Assembly (NCBI RefSeq): GCF_003971255.1
Contig: NZ_CP034660.1
Coordinates: 4,216,001 to 4,280,000, forward strand
Length of the DNA: 64,000 nt
Source: Colwellia sp. Arc7-635
Lineage (GTDB): Bacteria; Pseudomonadota; Gammaproteobacteria; Enterobacterales; Alteromonadaceae
Reading direction: 5' to 3'
Shown: piece by piece, positions 43,607-54,355 of the stretch
How the letters are laid out: every line of letters begins with the position of its first letter
How positions within the stretch are numbered: position 1 is the first letter of the stretch
Notes under the pieces: generated by a model
Database searches by the model: none
Told to the model about the DNA's origin: nothing
What the model saw: only the letters and a program-made list of their open reading frames with translations
Position numbers and translations under genes: made by a program

Positions 43607-44481
43607 TTACTGTTAGCCTTTTTATCTGACACTTTAGTTGTTTTACTTTGTTGGCCATTCACTTGCTCTGGCCACAATAATAACACGTAGCGTAGACGAT
43701 CAATCTTTGCCACAGGTTCACTTTGAATTTGAGAAAAAGCCCGTGACTCATCTTGCAATACTGAGGTGACTTTGGCGACAGGATAACCTTCAGGAAATTT
43801 TCCACCAAGCCCAGACGTAACCAGTAAATCGTCAACACGAATATCGGTACTATGCGGCACATGATTGTGACTTAATGCACCAAGAACACCAACACCACTG
43901 GCAATAAGTCGAACACCATTACGGCTTATTCTTACTGGTACAGCATGCGTTACATCGGTGATCAACAATACACGGCTACTCGTAGTACCAACATGTAATA
44001 TTTGGCCAACAATACCTTCATCGTCAATAACTGCTTGGCCTTCAAAAACACCATCGTTTGCACCGCGATTTATCACCACTTGATGAGTATAAGGGTCGCT
44101 ATCAACGGCGAGTATTTCTGCCACCATTTTTTTGGCGTCACCGCGTAATGGGGAAGCAAGTAAAGCTCTTAGGCGTTCATTTTCACGCTTAATAATATCT
44201 AACTGTAAGGCTTGCTCATGAAAAACGAGTTCATTAATTTTATATTGCTCATTGTCATCAATGAGCTGGCGGCGAGTGACAACATTTTCAGCAGCCCAGT
44301 TCATCATTTGTTTCGGAGCCGTTGCTAAATACTGTAAAGGACTAACCATAGATTGTAAAAAGCCTCGAGCGGACTCAAAGCTATTCATTTTATGATCAAA
44401 AAATATTAACGCTACAGAACAAAAAAGCACCAAGACGAGTCGGTGCTGTGGGGAAGGTCCATGTTTAAATATAGGATTCAT
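43603..44481 (-). CDS. mreC: Rod shape-determining protein MreC
   Basis: 292-residue bitopic protein with one N-terminal membrane segment (about 14-29, RLVLVLFCSVALIFFDH), a coiled-coil region (about 75-110) and the periplasmic beta domains (VNRGANDGVFEGQAVIDDEGIVGQI; DDLLVTSGLGGKFPEGYPVAKV). It links MreB filaments to PBP2/RodA. A 134-base gap separates it from mreB, and it overlaps mreD by four bases. Confidence 0.96.
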   Translation of the reverse strand: MNPIFKHGPSPQHRLVLVLFCSVALIFFDHKMNSFESARGFLQSMVSPLQYLATAPKQMMNWAAENVVTRRQLIDDNEQYKINELVFHEQALQLDIIKRENERLRALLASPLRGDAKKMVAEILAVDSDPYTHQVVINRGANDGVFEGQAVIDDEGIVGQILHVGTTSSRVLLITDVTHAVPVRISRNGVRLIASGVGVLGALSHNHVPHSTDIRVDDLLVTSGLGGKFPEGYPVAKVTSVLQDESRAFSQIQSEPVAKIDRLRYVLLLWPEQVNGQQSKTTKVSDKKANSK

Positions 44482-44615
44482 AAATTAAACTTGTATAAAT
44501 GCTAATGTATTTAGCGCCACTAAATTTACAGGCAGCAAAAAGAAAATAACTGACCTAAGCCAATATCTACTTTTGTTGATACTGTTAAATAAAATGGCAA
44601 CCAATAATTAGTATG

Positions 44616-45686
<1,071 letters not shown>

Positions 45687-45911
45687 CTAGGCAACAAATT
45701 GCCAGAATAGTATTTTGCTTGATTTGCCAGACCGATAACAGCTGACAAATGATATTTGGTATTATTAACACGTTATCATACCGCAGACTATCGCACTTGT
45801 GTTGTATCAATGGAAAAAATATCGTGAAATATTGTGAAATTTCAACATTAGGCTACCAAGGAGGGTGAAATAGTCGAAACTCACGCAAATCGTAGCGACT
45901 ATCCATATCAC

Positions 45912-48900
45912 TTAGTTCGATATTTCACGCCAAGAGATAATACGATCGTTACCACGGTATAGTCCAAAGCTTAATGTTGCACTTGGGTTATCATCATAAA
46001 AATTTCCATCAGCACTGCCATCTATGCTGTCCCATTTAAATTTAAACCAATCAGGTACTTCATATTCCCATTCGAGCGTGCCTTGCAGACCAGGAGAGCT
46101 GAAGAATAGTTGATTTTGAATACCTTTCTCAAAAATACCGCTAACACTCGCTTCAGTATCTGAAATCTGTATATTGTCGGTATCAATATCGATGAGACGA
46201 TAATCCCAAGTATTCATATTTCCTGAGTATTTTGCTCCTGGCTTTTTATCATTAATACTCGCAGTCAAACAACTTTCATCTGTAGTTATCGCAAAGTTTA
46301 TCCCGTCATAAACCTCAATAGATAAAGGCGATCTTAATCTAGCATTTTCTGAGCCGTAAGCATTTGCCACCACCATACGGGCAAAGCGAACATTAACACC
46401 GGTAATGACAAGCTTTTCGATAGCGTCTTCTGCTATCTCGTTACTCTCATTTTCAGTTTGTAACGTGACACCATCCTGATCAGTAATTTGTTCGGTTACA
46501 AAAGGTATTTGTGCCCAAAATGGTTTTAAAAAACTGCTATCATCACGGTCATAACTAAAATGGTCGTTCTCCGAAAACGTATAAAGCATTTGCCCTGCAA
46601 TTAAACCACCCTCATCATTAACACTAGTACCTAACTGACCGACCTCCATAAATGAAATGACTTTAGCAAAATTATCAGCGATGTTACCAACACGAAGCTG
46701 TTCATCATCATCACTAGGTTCTGTAATATCAATGCCCGTTGCCAGCAGCCTCATAAACCCTTCTGCCACACCTAGAGTATAGTTTTCGGTTATTTCATCT
46801 TGAGCATTAAAGGCGGTAATGGCTATTTTCGGTACAAGGCTGTAGCCAATAGTACCTTTATTATCTGCTGTGCGCTGGCCGGTATAAGCCCAGTCTTTTA
46901 TTGTACATGCTTCTAATTCTGCTCTGCTGTGATAGGCATCGAGATTACCTGAGGTATTAACCGTTTGCTTAAAGTATGCCGGAATAAAACGCCCCATAGT
47001 CAAACTATCCGCAGATACTAAACCTGCATCACCGACTAAATCGCCATATTTACTATCTTGTATATCAACATTAATAATACCGACTTCATTGTATTGCCCT
47101 GCATTAAATACCGATTTACCTTTGTCACCGTCACTAAAATTAACTAATGTCACAAACTGAAAGCCAATATTACTCTCAATATCGCTGTTGTCGGCATAAG
47201 TAAATCGACCATTTACAGTGTTAGTCGGTATTGATGTTATTCCTGACACTTTCAATTGTAGCTCTCCATCGCTTTGTCGATAGTTTTCAGTGATAAAGCC
47301 TTTTGAATTTAATGCACTAACAGTAAAAATAAAATCTTTTCCAGCAACAAAAGTACTATCAGTAGCCGTGCCATAACTTGCTGGTGAGTCGATAACAAAT
47401 TTGTCGGGTTTTACCCAAAATTCATTAGAGCTTCCAACAATAGTGATTTTATCGTTAGCATATTTAGCATGCAAACGTATTTTGCCCGCATCTAAGTATT
47501 TTGGATCGTCTATAACCGCGATACTGTCACTACCAAAATCTAAAGTAACATCATCAGTAAAATCAGGATATTTTGCGACATTATTATCATTGCTTTGAAA
47601 TGCTAAGCCAGGATTAAAATCTCGTTCGGGTGTGACATTTTCTTGGGCTAAGCTAATCGTAACATCACCTGAAAACAAACCTTCGCACACCCCATCATTA
47701 CTTTTAACCGCCTGTAATTTCAAAGTGTCTACAAACCCTCTACCTGACGTTTGATGCGCAATAGTCTCATTATTTTCATCACCAGAAAGAAACCTAAATC
47801 CAGCATCCGCAAAGGTCATATTACAACTACCACCTGAACATTCGATTGCATTACTGGCAGTAACCGTAGCTCCCTTTATTGATAAAATTAGTGCTTCAGC
47901 CACAGAATGATTAAACGTAAAACTTGTACTGCCAGTAAAGGTGGGGGATGCTTTAATAATATTACCGTCGGTTAAGCTAGTTACAGTAAAGTCTAAGCTC
48001 ACGGACTCCGAGCTTAAATCACCATTACTAGAGCAACGGCTATTAGTACAAGCTTTGATGGTAATAGGCTCTAACGCACAAGTTAAGCCATTGCCATCAT
48101 GAACAATTTCATAGTGATGAATGACCGGTTCAGCACAAGCATGACGTTTGTTATAAAGGCTATTAATTTCACCTGCCGAGAGCGCCGTATCGAAGAGATA
48201 AACTTCATCAATGAAGCCTTGAAAAAACCGACTAGAGATACCCTGATCTTGACCAATCTGTAAAGGATCGTTGTTTAAAATCAAGTCTTCCGTAAACGTT
48301 CTCGCACCTTTTTCAACACCATTGATATATATTGCTTGTTTACCGCTTTCATAGGTTATAGCGATGTGATACCAATTACCGGCAGTAATACCTGCCCCAG
48401 AAGTTGAAAATGAGTGCCTTTGCCACCACCAATTAATTTCACCCGCAGGGGTCAAATGAAATTCATAGTTTTCGTCTTTAGAAACAATAGTCTTCAGGCC
48501 TGAGTTGGGTAACGATTTAGGATTAATCCAAACGCTAATACTTAGCTCTTTTTGTAAATCTAGCTTAGCGTTATCGTTAATTTGAATATAGTCATTGATA
48601 CCATCAAAATCACCATAGCGACAAGTACCTGGGTTGCCAGTTAACGCTGGCGTACTATTACCCGTAGTTAGGCCATTAAGCGCTTGGCTATTAAAATTAC
48701 CCGTTTCATCAAGTACTTCACCTACGCTACCATCCCATGAGAGTTCGTCCATAGAATATTGAATAATGGGATCAGTAAGACAAGATATCGGTTCTCCATC
48801 TAGATCTAAACCATGATTTTGATAATCATATATTTGATCGATCTGATCTTGTTCGATAACTTGCTCATAGATAACTAATTCATCAAGTAGGCCGTTATAG

Positions 48901-50348
48901 GATTGTGACGGGGCAAACCCACCACCAACACTGTCTTGCTCCTGTCCAACGATTAAGCTTGTTATATCAAGCGTACTGGTTGGTTGGTCAATACAACCTT
49001 GCGCTACCTTATCAATAAACAAACAGCTTTTATTATTTCCATGTGTCCAAACAAGATGGCGCCACGTATTACCTGCAATAGAAGAAACTGATAAAATGCC
49101 ATTGTTTCTGTTTTGTAAATGAGGAGCAAAACGAGTATCACCAGTGAACCACATTATTAGCTCATTATTGCTGCCTGATGTTGCGCCAGAAAGAAAACTT
49201 TGATGCCCTGTTTTACTGGTTTTAGCCCACACTGAAATACTAAACTCTCTTTTACCATCCAAGACATCTTTATCGAGTACAACGTAATCGTTAATGCCTG
49301 TTGCTGATAAATCAAGTGCTTGACACACTTTCCCTTCAACAGTTTGTGCAGACTTTGCTCTGCTGTGAAATGCGCCAATACTATCTTTAACCTCACCGGC
49401 AACATCAGCATACTCTTTTTCATCAAACTTAAAGTTTGCAACGGGTGCTGCTATATGAATCTCTGGACCACAAACTCGGCCAAAATCAGCCGTAAAAACA
49501 TCGTCATCATAAGTTAGTATTGATCCTTCTTCTAAAGCGACTTTTTCTCCAGCGGCTACACCATATAAAAAACTTGCCGAAGTAAAAGTGATATCTTTTG
49601 CATAAAGAGCGCCAGAAAAAGTAACACCACTTTTAAATAAAAGATGATCATCAACATGCATTACTAGCTTAGTGACATCGCCACTAGCTTTGATGGGTGA
49701 ATTAATTTGCGTATCTGCAGGAAAAGTAATTACATCTTGGATATATACAATAGCGGTTCCATCACCTACCACATTGATAGTCGTCGCTTCTTGAATGATC
49801 ATTTCTCTAAAAAAATAGCTCTTACCGGCAGCTAGGTTAAGCGTTGTGTTAACCCCTAAATTAAAACTATCAAAGTGATAAGTATCGTAATCATCACCAA
49901 AATTTAACGTGGCAAACGTTGGCGTAGGTTTAGGATCTGCATCAGGGTCGATGATATTTACATAGACATCACGATACTCGTTAACATTATTGAGACCAAA
50001 AGTGACGTCCCCTCCATCAACAATATTAACGTCTTGTAAGCTTGTATTATTATCGAAACCTGGATTTGAGGTGGCGGCGGAGTTATTAGTGATGCTACAT
50101 TCAGCACTGTCACAAGTTGGAAATAAAGGCGTAACATCAGCCTGTATAGCAAGGGTAGATAATTCTGTGTCAGGGTTATTTTTGACTTGAGCTGCTTTAC
50201 CAAAAGTAATACGGCTGGTATTTGCATTAACACCATGTGTGGAGATCACATCGGGAAACACTGCGGGACATTCTGCAGCAGAGAGTAGATTTGAAAAAAC
50301 AGAAATAATAGCAATAAAAAAAACACCGGTAAATTTAGACCACTTCAT
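45912..50348 (-). CDS. mshQ: MSHA biogenesis protein MshQ (adhesin-like, LamG domains)
   Basis: 1478-residue secreted protein, last gene of the msh locus. Signal peptide 1-24 (WSKFTGVFFIAIISVFSNLLSAA). Residues about 90-290 form a beta-solenoid-like region, followed by two LamG/concanavalin-like domains (about 345-520, with FSISVWAKTSKTG; and 530-730, with LSISVWINPKSL), a cysteine-rich linker and a long C-terminal MshQ-type domain. It may be a tip adhesin or anchoring factor; function is inferred. The ATG at 50348 has GAGGG upstream and is followed by the signal peptide, so the longer frame is rejected. Confidence 0.88.
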   Translation of the reverse strand: MKWSKFTGVFFIAIISVFSNLLSAAECPAVFPDVISTHGVNANTSRITFGKAAQVKNNPDTELSTLAIQADVTPLFPTCDSAECSITNNSAATSNPGFDNNTSLQDVNIVDGGDVTFGLNNVNEYRDVYVNIIDPDADPKPTPTFATLNFGDDYDTYHFDSFNLGVNTTLNLAAGKSYFFREMIIQEATTINVVGDGTAIVYIQDVITFPADTQINSPIKASGDVTKLVMHVDDHLLFKSGVTFSGALYAKDITFTSASFLYGVAAGEKVALEEGSILTYDDDVFTADFGRVCGPEIHIAAPVANFKFDEKEYADVAGEVKDSIGAFHSRAKSAQTVEGKVCQALDLSATGINDYVVLDKDVLDGKREFSISVWAKTSKTGHQSFLSGATSGSNNELIMWFTGDTRFAPHLQNRNNGILSVSSIAGNTWRHLVWTHGNNKSCLFIDKVAQGCIDQPTSTLDITSLIVGQEQDSVGGGFAPSQSYNGLLDELVIYEQVIEQDQIDQIYDYQNHGLDLDGEPISCLTDPIIQYSMDELSWDGSVGEVLDETGNFNSQALNGLTTGNSTPALTGNPGTCRYGDFDGINDYIQINDNAKLDLQKELSISVWINPKSLPNSGLKTIVSKDENYEFHLTPAGEINWWWQRHSFSTSGAGITAGNWYHIAITYESGKQAIYINGVEKGARTFTEDLILNNDPLQIGQDQGISSRFFQGFIDEVYLFDTALSAGEINSLYNKRHACAEPVIHHYEIVHDGNGLTCALEPITIKACTNSRCSSNGDLSSESVSLDFTVTSLTDGNIIKASPTFTGSTSFTFNHSVAEALILSIKGATVTASNAIECSGGSCNMTFADAGFRFLSGDENNETIAHQTSGRGFVDTLKLQAVKSNDGVCEGLFSGDVTISLAQENVTPERDFNPGLAFQSNDNNVAKYPDFTDDVTLDFGSDSIAVIDDPKYLDAGKIRLHAKYANDKITIVGSSNEFWVKPDKFVIDSPASYGTATDSTFVAGKDFIFTVSALNSKGFITENYRQSDGELQLKVSGITSIPTNTVNGRFTYADNSDIESNIGFQFVTLVNFSDGDKGKSVFNAGQYNEVGIINVDIQDSKYGDLVGDAGLVSADSLTMGRFIPAYFKQTVNTSGNLDAYHSRAELEACTIKDWAYTGQRTADNKGTIGYSLVPKIAITAFNAQDEITENYTLGVAEGFMRLLATGIDITEPSDDDEQLRVGNIADNFAKVISFMEVGQLGTSVNDEGGLIAGQMLYTFSENDHFSYDRDDSSFLKPFWAQIPFVTEQITDQDGVTLQTENESNEIAEDAIEKLVITGVNVRFARMVVANAYGSENARLRSPLSIEVYDGINFAITTDESCLTASINDKKPGAKYSGNMNTWDYRLIDIDTDNIQISDTEASVSGIFEKGIQNQLFFSSPGLQGTLEWEYEVPDWFKFKWDSIDGSADGNFYDDNPSATLSFGLYRGNDRIISWREISN

Positions 50349-50547
50349 AATAACGCCCTCTACCTTACTGTTTGCAAAATGCTTATAAACACCTGTGCTG
50401 TTCTCAAAGCCTAGTGCCCTGCAATCGTAGCACACATTAAATAATGTGAAATAATAAAGCCAGAGCTAACCATGCTTTATGAATGTAAGTAAAACGAAAA
50501 TAGCTGATTGCCTTGACAGTATGAACTTAATATACCTACTGGCGACA

Positions 50548-51018
50548 CTACATACCTCTCGCTTCAACCTCAATGACTCTAGAGGTAACTTCACCACCTA
50601 TATCGCACTGCCCAACACTAGTGATGGTATAATAACGAATACCATCATGTTGAAAGTCTTCGCACTCGATGGGACTCATTATGCTGCAGCCCTGCAAACC
50701 CGATATATTACTAATATCTGGAGGATTGTTCCTCGCACTATCGCAGGTTTCTACTAAATCAATATTTAAACCAACAGGAAATAACTGTGCCAACTGCCAT
50801 TGAATACCTGTTCGTGCCGCGGTATAGGCACGAGTGCCTAACACTTCAAACGCCACATTTTCTTGACTAGAATCCATCATTTTAACTAAAGCGGCTCCTA
50901 ACAATGACATTACAATAATGACAAAAATAGCGATAACTAAGGAACTACCATTGTTCATCGTTCGATTAGGTAAACGGTCATAATATTTATTAATGGCTGA
51001 TTTTTTATTAGGGAACAT
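50548..51018 (-). CDS. mshP: MSHA biogenesis protein MshP
   Basis: 156-residue PilX-like minor component of the MSHA pilus. One N-terminal hydrophobic segment (SSLVIAIFVIIVMSLLGAALVKMM, about 25-48) without the FTLIE prepilin motif, then EVLGTRAYTAARTGIQWQLAQLFP, which is typical of MshP, and a short cysteine-containing globular domain. The ATG at 51018 overlaps the end of mshO by 11 bases and has AGGT before it; an upstream ATG at 51036 is possible. Confidence 0.88.
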   Translation of the reverse strand: MFPNKKSAINKYYDRLPNRTMNNGSSLVIAIFVIIVMSLLGAALVKMMDSSQENVAFEVLGTRAYTAARTGIQWQLAQLFPVGLNIDLVETCDSARNNPPDISNISGLQGCSIMSPIECEDFQHDGIRYYTITSVGQCDIGGEVTSRVIEVEARGM

Positions 51019-51820
51019 TAGGTACCTGTATTTCATGACTAAAAATTATTTCTTCAGAATTTCGTACAAATTTAAGCCGGATTAGTGCAATGGCATTTCT
51101 TTGTAAAGTAGCAGGTAATGTTTTAAAAGGTACAACGGTAGCAGTTGTCGGAGAAAAATTTTCAATAAATTCGGCCATTAGCACACCGGAATCATTCGGT
51201 TTACCTGTAACGCCATAGTCGCTATAACCTTGATAGCGTTTAAGCTGTCCATTTTCAATACAATAACTCACTGCTTGATCGATAAAAAATAACCGTTGAG
51301 TCGGGGATTCGGTATTAAATATTACGCCATTGGTAAAATTAATTATTGATGGAACTTGCTTATTAAAAGAATTATCAACCGAAGAAAAGGTTTCAATAAC
51401 ACCTGGTCTTTTACTGTAAATATCGCTGCTATTTAAGGCATAAATAGCAATATTTTGCGTTGTGGATGAGAGTGCGTCTTCTAACATAAGGACTTCAATG
51501 CTGTTTCTAGCCGCTTCTGGTGCTACCGGAATGTCCAAATAAATAACACTTTTGTCTATTGGAGTAAATTCTAGGCATTGATCGTTATTACCAATAGTGC
51601 GAATACTATTGGGTAGCGCATCTCTGACTTCGCGATTTAACCGTTCGAGAGTAAAGCGAGCAGTTGAAACTAAAGCATCACGATCACTAGCATCAGTATA
51701 ACTTTGTGTACCAAAACGAATAAAACTGGTAACACTCGTCGCAACAATACCCAGAATAACAATAACGGTCACTAATTCAATTAAAGTAAAGCCCTTTTGC
51801 CTTGCTGCTGGCATAGTCAT
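51008..51820 (-). CDS. mshO: MSHA minor pilin MshO
   Basis: 270-residue type IV prepilin-like protein. The leader MTMPAARQKG is followed by FTLIELVTVIVILGIVATSVTSFI, a classic prepilin peptidase site with Glu5. The globular domain has two distant cysteines (DQCLEF, SYCIENG). Pseudopilins of this PilW-like type form the pilus tip complex with MshC, MshD and MshP. Its start touches the end of mshD by one base. Confidence 0.92.
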   Translation of the reverse strand: MTMPAARQKGFTLIELVTVIVILGIVATSVTSFIRFGTQSYTDASDRDALVSTARFTLERLNREVRDALPNSIRTIGNNDQCLEFTPIDKSVIYLDIPVAPEAARNSIEVLMLEDALSSTTQNIAIYALNSSDIYSKRPGVIETFSSVDNSFNKQVPSIINFTNGVIFNTESPTQRLFFIDQAVSYCIENGQLKRYQGYSDYGVTGKPNDSGVLMAEFIENFSPTTATVVPFKTLPATLQRNAIALIRLKFVRNSEEIIFSHEIQVPNVP

Positions 51821-52425
51821 TAAAAATTAGCCTTATATACAGAGAATACAAAATCGAAACCTTGCGGTGTTGTTACGGTTACTGTGATCCGCTTAGCCTT
51901 AAAGTTATTAGCATTAGCCGTAGCGCCATATTCACTATCGTTTATAACATTAACTCTTAACTTGAATCCTCTATAAATATTTCCTAATGGATCGCTTGCT
52001 CCTAAAGAGCTTTCAATATCATCTATCACTAAGTCATTATAATCGTCAACATCATCAAATAACGCTCTATCGCCAAACTCTTCATTGCCTAATACCACCG
52101 AGCATGCTCGTTCTCCATCTGCAGTGTTAATGACACCATCATTGTTAATATCATCACCGCAGCGATATAAACCACCAGACATATCTGAATTTTCATCAAA
52201 TGCTTTGGCCAAAATTTCGTTGATCATTGATTGGCCTAATTCTGCTGCTCGCACTTGGTGAACTTGCTCTGCACTTTGCTCGGACAGGGGATAAATTAAA
52301 GTAGTAAAAATAGCAAAAGATATAGAGAGAACAACAATACCAATAATGGTTTCAATCAGTGTAAAACCACGCTGTAATTGGCCAGTAATAGTTGACTTAA
52401 ATAAAGTGTAATCATTAGCTAGCAT
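51820..52425 (-). CDS. mshD: MSHA minor pilin MshD
   Basis: 201-residue type IV prepilin-like protein. Leader of 20 residues ending RG, then FTLIETIIGIVVLSISFAIF. Between Cys89 and Cys108 lies DINNDGVINTAD (92-103), a good match to the dockerin/EF-hand calcium loop (DxNxDGxxxxxD). The ATG at 52425 has AAGGG eight bases before it and overlaps mshC by 11 bases; the longer TTG-started frame is rejected. Part of the minor-pilin set C-D-O-P. Confidence 0.9.
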   Translation of the reverse strand: MLANDYTLFKSTITGQLQRGFTLIETIIGIVVLSISFAIFTTLIYPLSEQSAEQVHQVRAAELGQSMINEILAKAFDENSDMSGGLYRCGDDINNDGVINTADGERACSVVLGNEEFGDRALFDDVDDYNDLVIDDIESSLGASDPLGNIYRGFKLRVNVINDSEYGATANANNFKAKRITVTVTTPQGFDFVFSVYKANF

Positions 52426-52894
52426 GAATATACCCTTCTGATTCAATAATCACTTTCAAAGCTTGTTCACCAGTAATGGTAATTTCAATTTTCCTATTAC
52501 TGCCGTTAATACTAGGTCTACCCATACTATCAAAAGCAAACCGGGTATTTGCCGAGCTAAAAGTAACACTATCATCATTAGCAACTATTACACTCGTTGC
52601 TCTTTGCTCTGATTGATTGACATATTCAGTGACAGGAAGGCAAATATCTTTGCTTAGTTGCTTTGCACTTAGCAACACTTGATGGCAGTACTTTTCATTG
52701 GGGGCAAAGGGATTATTCACTTGCTGCATCGCGCGCGTTTGTATCAAGCGTAATTTAGCAATTATATCTGTGCGATATGCGTATTCAGAATAACCGTTAT
52801 GGGTAAAGAATTTCGGTGCAACGGTAACAGAGAGAATACCTAAAATAACGATAACAACAACCAGCTCGATTAAAGTAAACCCTTTTGAAATCAT
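52415..52894 (-). CDS. mshC: MSHA minor pilin MshC
   Basis: 159-residue GspH/FimT-like prepilin. A very short leader MISKG precedes FTLIELVVVIVILGILSVTVAPKFF. The rest is a small beta domain with two cysteines (KYCHQV, DICLPV) close together. It follows mshA after a 163-base gap that holds a terminator and a second hairpin, so it is probably expressed at a lower level than the major pilin. Confidence 0.9.
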   Translation of the reverse strand: MISKGFTLIELVVVIVILGILSVTVAPKFFTHNGYSEYAYRTDIIAKLRLIQTRAMQQVNNPFAPNEKYCHQVLLSAKQLSKDICLPVTEYVNQSEQRATSVIVANDDSVTFSSANTRFAFDSMGRPSINGSNRKIEITITGEQALKVIIESEGYIHAS

Positions 52895-52968
52895 CTTATA
52901 TGGCCTTTTATCTATTTGTCCCGAGCGTTAAGTGCTGAAATGATAACTTGATTAGTTTAGCCGTCAGT

Positions 52969-52997
52969 TATATTGGCTTATTCGTTCAGCCAATATA
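52969..52997. terminator. Second hairpin between mshA and mshC
   Basis: TATATTGGCT (52969-52978) pairs perfectly with AGCCAATATA (52988-52997) over a 9-base loop. No T-run; it may protect or process the read-through message rather than terminate it. Confidence 0.45.
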
Positions 52998-53015
52998 TGA
53001 CTATAACAAACAAAA

Positions 53016-53036
53016 AAGGAGAGCCGAGCTCTCCTT
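53016..53036 (-). terminator. Rho-independent terminator behind mshA
   Basis: AAGGAGAGC (53016-53024) and GCTCTCCTT (53028-53036) form a 9-bp GC-rich stem with a 3-base loop. On the minus strand the stem runs into TTTTTTG. It lies 22 bases beyond the mshA stop and should reduce expression of the downstream minor-pilin genes. Confidence 0.88.
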
Positions 53037-53057
53037 ATTAGAACGCGTTCACAAAAG

Positions 53058-53579
53058 TTAACAGTTATCTAGCTCATCACTGTTAATTACTGGGCGCACA
53101 CCAGCACCAGTCGAACGAGTATAAACTAATCTACAGGCAGTTGTGTTTGATGCAGCAGAACTGTGTTGAATCCTAGATGGGTCGCCGTTAGTAACCCTAA
53201 AATCACCCGTAGCAGTCGAATCAAGCTCCAACAAGCCTAAAATGCTACTGGCGTTAGCAGCAGTGCTACCATCACCGGTGCCAGCCCATCTAGCTGCAGG
53301 ATAACCATTATATAATCGATAAAATACATCATCAACTTCAACCGTTTGATCACCTGACGTTTTACCATCGATAATTGCTTTAGCGTGAATCACACTCACC
53401 GCACTTACCATACTCGTCTCAACACCTCTCATCACTGCAGCTTTAGCATCGCCAGTTAAGTCAATAAATTTAGGCGCAGCTGTTGCCGCTAAAATACCTA
53501 AAATAACAATAACAACTACTAACTCAATTAGTGTAAAACCTTTTTGCGCACTAAAAGTGCTACCTGTGAACTTACTCAT
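53058..53579 (-). CDS. mshA: MSHA major pilin MshA
   Basis: 173-residue type IVa pilin, expected to be the main fibre subunit. Leader MSKFTGSTFSAQKG, cleavage, then FTLIELVVVIVILGILAATAAPKFIDLTGDAKAAV. The C-terminal disulfide-bonded loop is likely Cys148 to Cys173 (TTACRLVYT to ELDNC-end). NGYPAARW matches the GYP block seen in Vibrio MshA. It lies 33 bases behind mshB with its own good message signals and is followed by a terminator, as expected for an abundant subunit. Confidence 0.92.
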   Translation of the reverse strand: MSKFTGSTFSAQKGFTLIELVVVIVILGILAATAAPKFIDLTGDAKAAVMRGVETSMVSAVSVIHAKAIIDGKTSGDQTVEVDDVFYRLYNGYPAARWAGTGDGSTAANASSILGLLELDSTATGDFRVTNGDPSRIQHSSAASNTTACRLVYTRSTGAGVRPVINSDELDNC

Positions 53580-53612
53580 AATATAAACCTTTTGTTATTA
53601 ACTAATGTAAAA

Positions 53613-54236
53613 CTAATTATTATTGATATAAACGACGACTGAGCTATTTGCTGGCTGATATGTGAAGCTGTTAGTATTACCAGTGTTGGTTGCTGTTCCA
53701 GGGTCAGAATAGTCATCACCACTTTTGTCTAATGTTTCTTTTAAATAAAAATGACAAAGTGTGGTTGATCCTGATCCTGATTTTGCTGCTAAATAGTCAA
53801 TACTACTATCATTATTTAAAGTCCCAATAGCATCAGTCACACGGGGTGGTTGTTGAAAAATATTTTGCCAAATATCAACACAGTTCGCAGCTGTAAATCC
53901 TGTACCTAATCCAGCACCATTATTATTTCGTCCTGCAACTGATGAAACAACATAACCGGGTCTAATACCGGTAGCCTCTGTAGTTAATACTAAATCAGAG
54001 CCATCATAACTGACTACATTACGATTAGTTCCGTCTGTGGGACGACCTTCTGCTTCCCATTGAGCACGAGCTAATGAAACTGCGGTAGCAAAGCCGCCAG
54101 CCATACCTTCAATATTCGCCTGTTTAGCTTGATCGGTCAAATCAAGAAATTTTGGAATGGCAGTTACGGCCAAAAAGCCTAAAATAACCACGACAATAAC
54201 TAATTCTATAAGGGTAAAACCTGACTGTTTTTTCAT
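53613..54236 (-). CDS. mshB: MSHA pilin-like protein MshB
   Basis: 207-residue prepilin with leader MKKQSG and FTLIELVIVVVILGFLAVTAIPKFLDLTDQAKQANIEG. The block GGFATAVSLARAQWEAEGRP is characteristic of MshB. Two cysteines (ANCVDIW, TLCHFYL) probably form a disulfide. The gene has its own promoter upstream and AGAGG before the ATG. It opens the mshB-mshA pilin module. Confidence 0.9.
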   Translation of the reverse strand: MKKQSGFTLIELVIVVVILGFLAVTAIPKFLDLTDQAKQANIEGMAGGFATAVSLARAQWEAEGRPTDGTNRNVVSYDGSDLVLTTEATGIRPGYVVSSVAGRNNNGAGLGTGFTAANCVDIWQNIFQQPPRVTDAIGTLNNDSSIDYLAAKSGSGSTTLCHFYLKETLDKSGDDYSDPGTATNTGNTNSFTYQPANSSVVVYINNN

Positions 54237-54260
54237 AACGACCTCTTAACGATAAGATTA

Positions 54261-54289
54261 ATTTTATTCTAACAACGAAATACTAACAA
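54261..54289 (-). promoter_or_regulatory. Predicted promoter of mshB-mshA
   Basis: On the minus strand TTGTTA (54289-54284) is followed after exactly 17 bases by TAAAAT (54266-54261). The start would fall near 54254, about 18 bases before the mshB ATG. It would give the pilin genes independent expression within the msh locus. Confidence 0.6.
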
Positions 54290-54355
54290 AGTCACTCACT
54301 TAGTTACATTTTGACACAAACATCAAAAAAAACATTTTTTTCTTCAATATATGAA

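Noticed and set aside
45824-45872. Three GTGAAAT copies upstream of mreB as a regulatory repeat
   Set aside because: Irregular spacing in AT-rich DNA; not distinguishable from chance.
50479-50757. 92-codon plus-strand frame over mshP and the mshP-mshQ gap
   Set aside because: Mostly antisense to mshP; no start signal or family features.
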